From Cynocephalus volans (Eukaryota; Chordata; Mammalia; Dermoptera; Cynocephalidae), in NCBI RefSeq assembly GCF_027409185.1, contig NC_084470.1, positions 36,445,001-36,509,000 of the forward strand: 64,000 nucleotides of DNA, written 5' to 3'. The translations under genes were made by a program, and so were the position numbers. Under the pieces are notes generated by a model that worked only from the letters and a program-made list of their open reading frames with translations, was not told the DNA's origin and made no database searches. Shown in pieces: positions 12,170-20,893 of the stretch (within the stretch, counting starts at the first letter, position 1; every line of letters begins with the position of its first letter).

Positions 12170-12724
12170 GGTGCTGGTGGTGTGCCTGGTTGTGGATAGT
12201 GTCTGATCCCCAACTCCATGCCTTGGGTCCCCAGGTAGGCCCCAAGGCACTGGCATGGTGTGCCTGGTTGTGGGAGTGGGGTCTGTTCCCCTTATCCATG
12301 CCCCAGGACCCCAGGGGGGCCCTGAGACACTGGTGCGGTGTGCCTTGTTGGGGGGGGCTGGTGCACTCTCCATTCCTCAGGTACCCGAGCGGGCCCTGAG
12401 GTGCTGGTGTGGTATACCTGGATGTTGGAGCGGGGTCTGGTCCCCTTCTCCATACCTCAGGTCCCTGGGCGGGTCCTGTGGCATTGGTGTAGTGTGCCTG
12501 GTTGTGGGAGGGGGTCTGGTCCTCGGCTCCATGCCCCATGCCCCCAGGCAGGGTCCTGAGGCATCATGATGTGCCTGGTTGTGGGAGCAGGGTCCCGTCC
12601 TGGCTGCAAGTCCCAGGCCCCCCAGTGGGCACTGAGACATTGGTGGTGTGCCTGGATGTGGGAGTGGGGTCCGGTCCCTGACTCCATACCTCATGTCCCC
12701 TGGCAGGCCCCAAGGCATTGGTGG
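12170..12724. repeat. VNTR, about seven units of about 79 bp
   Basis: Each unit on + contains gtgtgcctggttgtgggag, a ggtctggtcccc block, ctccatgcc..cag and a gggccctgaggca(c/t)tggtg end. Unit starts fall near 12176, 12256, 12337, 12410, 12490, 12569 and 12646. Units differ from each other by substitutions and small indels. Confidence 0.88.
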
Positions 12725-13708
12725 TGTGCCTGGGCTGGAATTAATATTTTTTCTTTAGCTTACTTCTAATATGGGGAAACTTCCTGTGGGAACCAGTACT
12801 TGAGCTGGGTTATTGAGCTAAATTGCTGCTTTGCTACTGTTTCCATAGGGAAGGCCTTTTGTGCAGCTCAGGGTTTAATGGTTGACCTTATAGGTACTTC
12901 TGGCTCTCCAGAGACCTGGTGCATCTGGGTTGCGAAGAAACTCTGATCTGGGCCTGAGTCTTTTCATCAAACTGCACCCCATGCAATTCTATATTCCTGA
13001 CCAGTCTCCTCTGAGTGATCCTCCACTGATTGGGGGCCAGATTGGCTGTCCTTGCTGTTCTCCCAGTGGGACCGTTTCCCTCACTGCCCGTGCTCCAAAC
13101 ACCTCCCATGGGGTAGGCCCTGCACCGGTCCCCTGCGTTGACTCACTGGCCTCTGAATGGCTCCCCTTCCTCAGCTGTTCTGGCTCCTTTCTCCTGCATG
13201 GGTTCACAAGAACCCTATTAGTGGTCTTGCTGTCCAGGGGGCCAGCAAAGTCCTCTTCTCCCCTGGTGCCTCCGAGAAACTCCATCTGAAGGGCACAGCT
13301 GCGGCTTCTGTGGGCTCCTGCTCCATGCGCTCCAGCATTAAAGCGGCCGCGACCGTAAACGCTGACAGCAGTTTTTTCTTTCTCTCATTGTGGTTTCTTC
13401 CGCTTTCATGAGCTCCGTTGGTCTCTCCTCCTCTTCCCCTGAGCTCCAGCAGCCCCAGCTTGGCTGTTGTTACATTTTTATAGATGTAAATTGGTTGATT
13501 TGTGGGAGAGAGTGACGCTGGGGACCGTCTATTCTGCCATCTTGACCAGATCTCAGCATGCCCTGTTGTTAAAGCTAGCTTTGTGTTTGATGTTTTAGTT
13601 ATCTACCCCAGCCCCCACCCTGGGAAAAAGTATTGTAGAATTTTTTTTTTTTTTTTCCAACTGTGATGGAAGAGTACTGAGGATAATCAGGCATTTCTTA
13701 CAAGTTTC

Positions 13709-13806
13709 TTTTTATTTTTTTTGGTGGCTGGCTGGTACAGGGATTGAACCCTGGACCCTGGTGTTATCAGCACCATGCTCTAACCAACTGAGCTAACTGG
13801 CTAGCC
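13709..13806 (-). mobile_element. tRNA-Ile-like monomer SINE
   Basis: Minus strand: gggctagccagttagctcag, ttggttagagcatggtgctg, ataacaccagg, then gccagccaccaaaaaa. Confidence 0.88.
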
Positions 13807-14539
13807 CCTTATTATAGCATTTTTATTTACTGAATTGTCATGCAACTTTTTCTTCTTTATATCCTTTCTTATTTTTTTCAAATTAGTTTATATGTTATTA
13901 AATCAATGGAGCACTTAAAAAAATGAAACTAGGGTTTCCAGATGGCATTAGATATTTTTTTCACTCTGTTCAATAAGGCATCTTGGCCAGATGGTTTCTG
14001 TTGTGGATTGTCCTGAATTTTTATGCAATGTCGTACAGCTTATACTCATTACATGAAGAAGTAACCCTTTTTCCTAGATTCTTCTCTGAATGAGTGGTCC
14101 AATTCCAAAGCCATAAGATATTATTGAGAAGGAACAATAAAGGACTCAGAATAGACAAGAGACTGGATCCGTATCGGAAATATCATTCTACTGACCTTCA
14201 GCTCCATGTAAAGAATAAACTTTCAAAAATAGAGTGGAACTATCACGTGGAGTGGGGGCATTACTGTAGTCACTTTTGTGTCTGGCTCTCATTCTTTTCT
14301 CTGGAGCATCCTTTCTCTTTAGACTAATACTTAAGAAAATGCTGCCAGGGGAGTAGATAACGTTCACCTTGAGAAGTACAGCATCTTAAAGCTTTAACAA
14401 TGTAATGTGGTCCTCAAGTCAGGGTGGATTGTGCATGTGTGTGATTCTTTAAAATTGTTCCATGTTTGGACAATGGTAGATGCAACAATATATTCCTTCT
14501 CACACGCTATTCAAAATATGACTTTGGTGTTCCTCTTAT
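13807..14539. other. Intergenic, no feature recognised
   Basis: No gene or clear element; a short ORF near 14094-14327 has no recognisable content. Confidence 0.5.
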
Positions 14540-15025
14540 GAAGGTATGTCCCCTACTCTCAAATCTGGGTGTGCTTGTGAGTCCCTTGTAACCAATAAGG
14601 CAGCAAAACTGATGCCAGGTGACTTCTGAGGTTTGATCAGAAAAGGTGATGCAACTTTCTACCTTGTCCCCTGGAACACTTGCACTGGAGCCCTGAGCTG
14701 CTCTGTAAGCAGTCTGAGTGCTCTGAGGTCACCATGTTGTGAGGAACCCCAAAGTAGCTTATATGTAGAAACCTTGTGGGGAAGCCGTGCAACTACCTGA
14801 AGAGAAAGACATGCCCAGCCAGCCCCTAGCAGCTCCAGCGCTCTGTTGTTCTAGTTCCACCTTACTGTCTGATTGCCAAGAGTCTCTGAGCCAGAAACGC
14901 CCAGCCAAGAGCCTACCAAGTTCCTGATGCACAGAAATCATCAGAGATAATAAAATGATTGCTGTTTCTTTAAACCACTAAGTTACGGGGTCATTTGTTC
15001 ACTGTAGTAGTAACTGGAATATGCC
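14540..15025 (+). mobile_element. MLT1-like MaLR LTR, old
   Basis: ttgtaaccaataaggcagca, acttctgaggtttgatcaga and the 3' part aaaccactaagttacggggt followed by gtagtaactggaata fit an old MLT1-type LTR. Confidence 0.6.
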
Positions 15026-15164
15026 CTAAAATAGGTTAGAATGAGTTAAGTAATTGTATCAGTGAGGTATCCTTAGTTATAAGCCAAAGAAATGGACCCT
15101 GGTCAACTGAAGCAAATATATCAGATAAATATCCAAATTAGGAAATGAGAAAAACCAGATTAAA

Positions 15165-15470
15165 AGAAAATGGAAGGATGGCGACCAAGATAAAGAGCAG
15201 GAATCAGTGAAATTGAGAACAAATATAATGAATCAATAAAGCCAAAAAATAAGCCTTTGAAAAAGCTAACAAAGTAGATACATCTCCAGTAGGACTGATC
15301 AAGAAAAAACAAAAAAGCACAAATAAACAAAATTAAGAATGAGAAACTATAGAATCAATAGAGATTAAAGAGATAAGAGGACATTTATCCCAATAAATTC
15401 GAAAATTTATACAAGATGACCAAACTCCTAGAATAATAATTTATCAAACTGACTCAGGAAGGTAAGAAAG
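15165..15470 (+). mobile_element. L1 ORF2 fragment
   Basis: Translation gives stretches such as AFEKANKVDTSPVGLIKKK, typical of the L1 ORF2 region before the reverse transcriptase core. It is interrupted by stops. Confidence 0.75.
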
Positions 15471-15919
15471 GCTCTCAGTCTGTAATGACCAATATGGTTG
15501 CCACTAGTCACATGTGTCTATTGACACTTGAAACATGGCTAGTGCAACTTAGAGATGAAATTTTAAATTCCATTTAATTTTAACTAACTTAAATATGAAT
15601 TTAATAAAAACTGGAACAGTGTAAAATATTTTTTCATTAAACACCACTTGATTGTTTTGGTAGGTCTATATTTTACTTTAGCCATTACATATTATATTAT
15701 TATTATTATTACATTTTTTAGTTCAGCCCTCTGATCCATTATAAGATATTATTGCATTGTTGTGTGTGGGTTGGATATGTGCATTGTTTCTAGTATTGCC
15801 CATAAACACATCACTGATCAATGGATTGATTCAGTTAGAATGAATTTTTTCTATGCAGAGATGCAATATTGAAATGTATGTATTTGAATATTTTATGAAG
15901 ACATAAAATGATAAGACAT

Positions 15920-16026
15920 GGGCTGGCCGGTTAGTTCAGTTGGTTAGAACACAGCCTTATAACACCAAGGTCACGGGTTCAGATCCCACACTGGCCAGCC
16001 ACCAAAAAAAAAAAAAAAAAAAAAAA
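15920..16026 (+). mobile_element. tRNA-Ile-like monomer SINE
   Basis: gggctggccggttagttcag, ttggttagaacacagcctta, taacaccaaggtcacgggtt, then ggccagccacc and a poly(A) tail. Closest monomer here to a real tRNA-Ile gene. Confidence 0.92.
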
Positions 16027-16886
16027 TTGGTAATTAAGCTAAAATTTTTATTAGTTATAACATCATTAAATTGTTTTTTGTGTTAAAGAATGAGTATAGA
16101 TGAATTTTTGAATTTAAAATAAAGACATACTATTGATGCAGAATTGAGGGCAATATAGAAGCTAATACCATGACCAGAACAGTAAAGAAAAAAAGAGCAT
16201 GGAAGATTGTAAGTCACAAGTGTCATGATGAATGGTAATTCCAATTTGCTATGGCAGAGAAAACTGCCATAGTTGTTTATTGACATGTGACAATGCTACT
16301 GCCCTGAGACATATATACTTGTGAATTCTTGTATTTTAAACATTTCTGTTCTCATTTCTAACAGGTAGATATATATTTTTTTAATCTAATAGGTAGATAT
16401 AAGTATAACCCACAGTAAAAGCACTTTGTGATCTTCAATAATTTTGAGTGTAGAGGAGTTCTGAGGTAGAGATGTTTGAGAACTGCTGATCTAGGGCATA
16501 GAAAAGGGAAAGGTTAAGTGGAAAGTTGTTGTGGTATTAGGAACTAGCAGGATTCACTGGAACATTTTAAAATGAGGAATGACCTTAAACATTCTTAATT
16601 GGCCTTATCTTTAGAAAACTCCATCTTCTTTTCTTTCTTTTTTCCTAATACCTTTTTTTATCTAGGTCCTCATACTGCAGTGCCCCACTTGGCCTATTTT
16701 ACTTGGGTTTGGGATTAGAGGACTGTACTGTTTAGGCTCTTCCCTCCTTTATCCACATCCAGATTGACCTGTCCTTTGTTGAGTTTCACAAGGCTCTGTT
16801 AGTTGAACTTTCCCAGGAAATAATTTGCATATTTTTTAAGAGATAACTTTTGAAGACACAGTCACTTCATTCAAGAGTTATTTTGA
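16027..16886. other. Intergenic, no feature recognised
   Basis: AT-rich; no gene. A short MER-like stretch near 16440-16500 is too small to call. Confidence 0.5.
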
Positions 16887-17055
16887 GGGCTGGCCTGTGG
16901 CTCACTTGGGAGAGTGTGCTGCTGATGACACCAAGGCCACGGGTTCGGATCCCGATATAGGGATGGCCAGTTAGCTCATGTGGGAGAGTGTGGTGCTGGC
17001 AACACCAAGTCAAGGGTTAAGATCCCCTTACCAGTCATCTTTAAAAAAAAAAAAG
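16887..17055 (+). mobile_element. Dimeric tRNA-Ile-like SINE with 12-bp target duplication
   Basis: Left monomer gggctggcctgtggctcact to gggttcggatcccgatatag, right monomer gatggccagttagctcatgt to ttaagatccccttaccagtc, then poly(A). Target duplication gagttattttga at 16875-16886 and 17056-17067. Confidence 0.93.
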
Positions 17056-17067
17056 GAGTTATTTTGA

Positions 17068-17512
17068 TTAGATGAATGAGGAAGGTGCAATAGGTAGAAA
17101 TCCACTATGAATAGTCTGAGATTCTCAACAAACTGATCCACAGACACCATGGGGTTAATAAATGAAGCTCCTTGAAATGACAGCAGCAAAAGGCATTTTC
17201 CATTGCAGCTACAGCACTTTGGGGACTGTCCAACTCGGACGCTGCTCAGAATCCTTCTCTGGCACTGATGAGCCCAACCAATTTCCAGTGGTCAGTGGTG
17301 TGGCTGGTGACTGACCTGGGTTATAGCTCTATATCCTCTCATAGTTACTCACAAAGTCTCATAGGAAAGCTTTTAAAAAACCTGAGGCTCATAGACACAG
17401 TTTATTTCATAGGTATTACCATCGTAGAGAGGATCCTATATCCTTTGCAATGGCTTCTTTTCATTTACATTTTTCTTTTCAAATGTAAAATAAATGTAAA
17501 CTTCTTATATAT
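17068..17512. other. Intergenic, no feature recognised
   Basis: No gene or recognisable element; ends in a short TA run. Confidence 0.5.
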
Positions 17513-18050
17513 ATATATATTTTTTTTAATAGACTTTATTTTTTAGAGCAGTTTTAGGTTCATAGCAAAACTGAATGGAAAGTACAGAGTCCTTATAAAC
17601 ACACAACTTCCTCCATTATCAACATCCTGCACCAGTGGTAGATTTGTTACCATTGATAAACCTACATTAACACATTATTATCCAAAGTCACAGTTTATAT
17701 TAGGGTTTACTTTTGGTGTTGCACATTCTATGGGTTTTGACAAAAATATAAAGACACGTATCCACCATAATAGTATCATACAGAACAGCTTCCCTGCCAT
17801 AAAAATTCTGTGCTCTTTTACTACTACTTCTCCTCTAACCCATAGTACCCACTGATCTTTTCATTCTTTATTATTTTTGTTTGTTTGTGGTGGCTGGCCG
17901 GTATGGGAATGTGGACTGTTGACCTTGGTGTTATAAGAATGCACTCTAACCAACTGAGCTAACCAGCCAGCCCCCCATTGATCTTTTTACTGTCACCATA
18001 GTTTTGTCATAGTATGTAGCCTTTTCAGAGTGGTATCCTCTTTTATGATT
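17513..18050 (-). mobile_element. Old L1M-type 3' end, split by a SINE
   Basis: On + reads tttattttttagagcagttt, taggttcatagcaaaactga and atcaacatcctgcaccagtg, an antisense L1M 3' region. It continues after the SINE at 17877-17973. Confidence 0.75.
17877..17973 (-). mobile_element. tRNA-Ile-like monomer SINE
   Basis: Minus strand: ggggctggctggttagctca, gttggttagagtgcattctt, ataacaccaagg, then ggccagccaccacaaac. Confidence 0.85.
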
Positions 18051-18246
18051 TCCTTTCTACCTACTAGACTGTTGATATAAACCGCATTTTACCTGTGTAG
18101 AAGTAGGTGGTAAAATGAAAAAGCAAGCTACAAAGTGTGACCCGGGAAACTCTTGCATCAGATTCACGTCGGGGTGATAAAGCTCTCAGGAAGGGAAGAA
18201 AAGAAGACTACTGTGGTTAGAGAACTGTTTATAGGGGTTTGGGTGG

Positions 18247-18484
18247 TGTAGTGGATTGAATTATGTCCCCCCCAAATTCACTGAAGCTTGAGTTGTGTCC
18301 CCCAAGTTTTATGTATTAGGAACTTAGTTCCCACTGTGAATGTAAAGAGGGTGGGAAATCCTATTACGGTAATTGTAAGGTGGGGCCTGAAAGAGGTGAT
18401 TGGATTGTAGGACCATGCAGTAGTGAATGGATTAAAAATGGTGGTCAGGGGCATGGTTCTGAGGGCTTTCAAAGAAGAGGAGAG

Positions 18485-18517
<33 letters not shown>

Positions 18518-18869
18518 TTTTTTTTAAAGATGACCGGTAAGGGGATCTTAACCCTTGACTTGGTGTTGTGAGCACCACGCTCAGCCAGTGAGCGAACCGG
18601 CCATCCGTATATGGGATCCGAACCCGGGGCCTTGGTGTTATCAGCACCGAACTCTCCCGAGTGAGCCACGGGCCGGCCCTCTCTCTCTATCTCTCTGTGC
18701 TCTCTCTGCTTCCACCATCTTGTAATGTGAGACCCCTGGGTCACTGTTGTCACCACCAGATGGACTTTGGACTTCTGAGCCTCAGAAACTGTAAGCAATA
18801 AATTTCATTTTTTGTATAAATCACCCAGTCTCAAGTATTCAGTTATAGCAACATAAACGGACTAATACA
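18247..18869 (+). mobile_element. Lineage-type MaLR solo LTR carrying a nested SINE
   Basis: Starts tgtagtggattgaattatg, ends aaacggactaataca, with perfect target duplication ggtgg (18242-18246, 18870-18874). Contains an AATAAA near 18799 and a CT run. Interrupted at 18510-18679. Confidence 0.85.
18510..18679 (-). mobile_element. Dimeric tRNA-Ile-like SINE nested in the MaLR LTR
   Basis: Minus strand begins gggccggcccgtggctcact and ends ttaagatccccttaccggtc plus tail. It landed in the LTR's CT-rich tract, so the target duplication is CT repeat on both sides. Confidence 0.9.
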
Positions 18870-19258
18870 GGTGGCAAGAGAGCCTTGAGTAAATTAGCAG
18901 GGCTGGTAGTCTGTGCAGGGCTATGCAGATCAGTGTAAGGTGTAGGATTTTTTTCGAAGTGTAACAGGAAGCCATTGGAGGGTTTTAAGCAGAGTAATCA
19001 GATCTCATTTACATTTTAAAAATAATATGCTACTGTTGGGGAGAAGTGACTGTAGGTGAACCCAAGGAGCTGTCTCTCAGTTAGGGAACTACTGCAATAG
19101 CTAAGGCAAGAGATGATGGTGGTTTGCTCTAGAGTAAAAGCAATGCTGATGGTGAGAAGCATAGGGATTGAAGACATTTTGAATGTAGAACAGTTCAGAT
19201 TTGTTAATGGATTGAATGGGGTATAAGAGCCAGTGAGTGCCAATGAGTGAGTGATGAG

Positions 19259-19260
<2 letters not shown>

Positions 19261-19325
<65 letters not shown>

Positions 19326-19326
19326 C

Positions 19327-19414
<88 letters not shown>
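19261..19414. repeat. Compound (GT)n(GA)n microsatellite
   Basis: GT repeats 19261-19308 followed by GA repeats to 19414 with rare C interruptions. The apparent long ORFs across it are repeat artefacts. Confidence 0.97.
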
Positions 19415-19418
<4 letters not shown>

Positions 19419-20096
19419 GAAACCTAATTTGCTGGCTTCAGGAATTGGGAGATTTACCAAATAGCAAAGATTGATATGGCGAAGGAATTCGGGGTGGGGA
19501 GGAAGGGGAGGGAAGGAAATGGAGATGAAGATGGGGAAGGGTGTTGCACAATAAATTGTCTATCACGTGGCATTTCCCCCAATATATTATACTGAAAAAT
19601 TTCAAAGAGCAAACTGGAAACAATTTTACAATGCATAGCCATATACGCGTATATACACACCACCTAAATTTTTCATATCATTACATACTTCTATCCATCC
19701 ATCCATGCCTCTATCAGCCTATCTTACTTTTGTAATGCATTGAAATTGCACACATCAGTGCACTTCCCTGGCTGATTTCACGCATCTTTGTTTCTAGTTT
19801 TTTCTTTTGATCTAAAACTTACATACAAGGCGAAATGTACAAGTCTGAAGTGCACGTTCCTTGAGTTGACACACGGACACACCTGTCCACACCTTAAATT
19901 TCAGACACACGGGGGCATAATCAAACGGGCTGCTGGGTGTAGGAATCTGGAGCCCAGAGGTGAGGTCTCGGCTTGAAATGTAAATTTGGGAATGGTCAGA
20001 ACAGTCTAGTTAAGACATGAGACTGGATGAAATCACCTAGAGGGTGTAGAGTGAAGAAAAAGGGTCTGTACCCTGAGGGTCCAGCGTTTAGAGGTC
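19415..20096. other. NR1D2 upstream intergenic, no feature recognised
   Basis: No gene seen. A purine-rich tract lies at 19490-19540. Confidence 0.5.
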
Positions 20097-20171
20097 GGGG
20101 GGGGGGGGGGGGGGGGTGGCAGAACGGGACGGGGGGGGGGCTGGCAGAACGGGACGGGGGGGGGGGGGGGG
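20097..20171 (+). repeat. Poly-G tandem array (G20, G10, G16)
   Basis: Three uninterrupted G runs at 20097-20116, 20131-20140 and 20156-20171 separated by a near-identical spacer, (c)tggcagaacgggac. Strong G-quadruplex potential; also a place where assembly length is unreliable. Confidence 0.9.
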
Positions 20172-20750
20172 CAGACTTTGGGCAAGCCCCAGCAAGCCGG
20201 CCCTGCCCAGGGTCCTGGAAAGTGCTTCTGCTATGCCCCACGAGGCAGTCCTTGGTAACCACGGGAGGTGACCTCAGGCCCCACTAGGCGGGGGTGGGGG
20301 GAGGGGCAGGTCTGCGGAGGTGGGCGTGGAGGGGGCGCCCGGCCCCAGGCAGGAAGGTCAGCCGGGAGGAGAGGAAAGTGGGGAAGAGGAGGTATAGGGA
20401 GTGGAGGGGAAAAGCGGGCAAGCAGAGCGGCTGGGAAAGGGGGAGGAAAGGGAGAAGGGAGAAGCGGAGGAAAGAGAAAGGGGGAGACGGGGCGGGGCGG
20501 AGCCGCCGCAGCGGCCGGGGGAGGGGCGGGCGGAGGGAGGGGGTGTGTGCGCGGGTCACATGGTCACGGCTGCCCTCCCCGTCAGCCGCCCTCGCTGCCG
20601 CGGTGCGCTGGCTGCAGGAAGCCGCGGCACCGCTTTTGTTGTCAGGGTCCCCGCGAGGATCGCCGCTCGCCGGCTGCCGCCGCCCTTTCTTACTGCGGCC
20701 CGCTCTCCGGCCGCGGGGCCCGGGGCCCGGGCGCCACGCCCGCCCTGCCC

Positions 20751-20804
20751 ATGAGGGGGCTCCGCGACCACCGCTGCCGCCAGTCCCGGACGGCGCGGCG
20801 CTGA
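20751..20804 (+). other. Candidate upstream ORF in NR1D2 5' UTR
   Basis: ATG at 20751 opens a 17-codon reading frame (MRGLRDHRCRQSRTARR) closed by TGA at 20802-20804, 73 nt before the main ATG. The start context (cccATGa) is weak, so leaky scanning is likely. It matters only if transcription starts upstream of 20751. Confidence 0.5.
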
Positions 20805-20877
20805 GACGGCGGCGGCGGCGGCAGCGCTGCCTCCTCTGCGAGAAGCGGGCAGCGTCGGCCGCATCCCCGAGGGCACC

Positions 20878-20893
20878 ATGGAGGTGAATGCGG
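20878..20893 (+). CDS. NR1D2: NR1D2 coding exon 1 (MEVNA + 1 nt)
   Basis: Start chosen because the context ggcaccATGG is a strong Kozak match and the peptide MEVNAG continues in phase into exon 2. Donor G|gtaag at 20894. The 5' UTR lies upstream in the CpG island. Confidence 0.96.

Larger units (their letters stand above)
11522..13554 (-). mobile_element. Composite L1-derived element with internal VNTR and 3' transduction
   Basis: Minus-strand copy bounded by a perfect 13-bp target duplication agcatgccctgtt (11509-11521 and 13555-13567). In sense order it has: a 5' end gagatctggtcaagatggca like an L1 5' UTR (13554 down to about 12740); a tandem array of about 79-bp units (12724-12170); a spacer; a short stretch matching the L1 ORF2 endonuclease region (about 11945-11870, ctctcagcattggacagatc); an L1-like 3' UTR with a purine-rich tract; an A-rich block (11676-11600); 66 bp of unique sequence; and a terminal poly(A) (poly-T on +, 11521-11533). 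No intact ORF1 or ORF2 is present, so it would have depended on L1 proteins in trans. Confidence 0.8.

Noticed and set aside
12111..12718. Overlapping ORFs of 100-160 codons on both strands (Pro/Gly/Trp-rich)
   Set aside because: They lie in the 79-bp VNTR of the composite element; the frames are a product of repeat period and high GC, with no known domain.
12170..12724. CRISPR-like repeat array
   Set aside because: Units are contiguous diverged tandem repeats without unique spacers, in a mammalian retroelement.
11522..13554. Direct homology to primate SVA
   Set aside because: No Alu-like or SINE-R segment; only the layout is similar.
15475..15610. MER-type DNA transposon relic (gccactagtcacatgtgtct)
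   Set aside because: Pattern suggestive, but too short and diverged to name or bound.
15920..16026. Possible functional tRNA-Ile gene
   Set aside because: The cloverleaf is degraded, it ends gccagccacc plus poly(A), and it matches the other SINE monomers.
19101..19474. ORFs with long LS, HT, VC and RE repeats
   Set aside because: Translation of the (GT)n(GA)n microsatellite.
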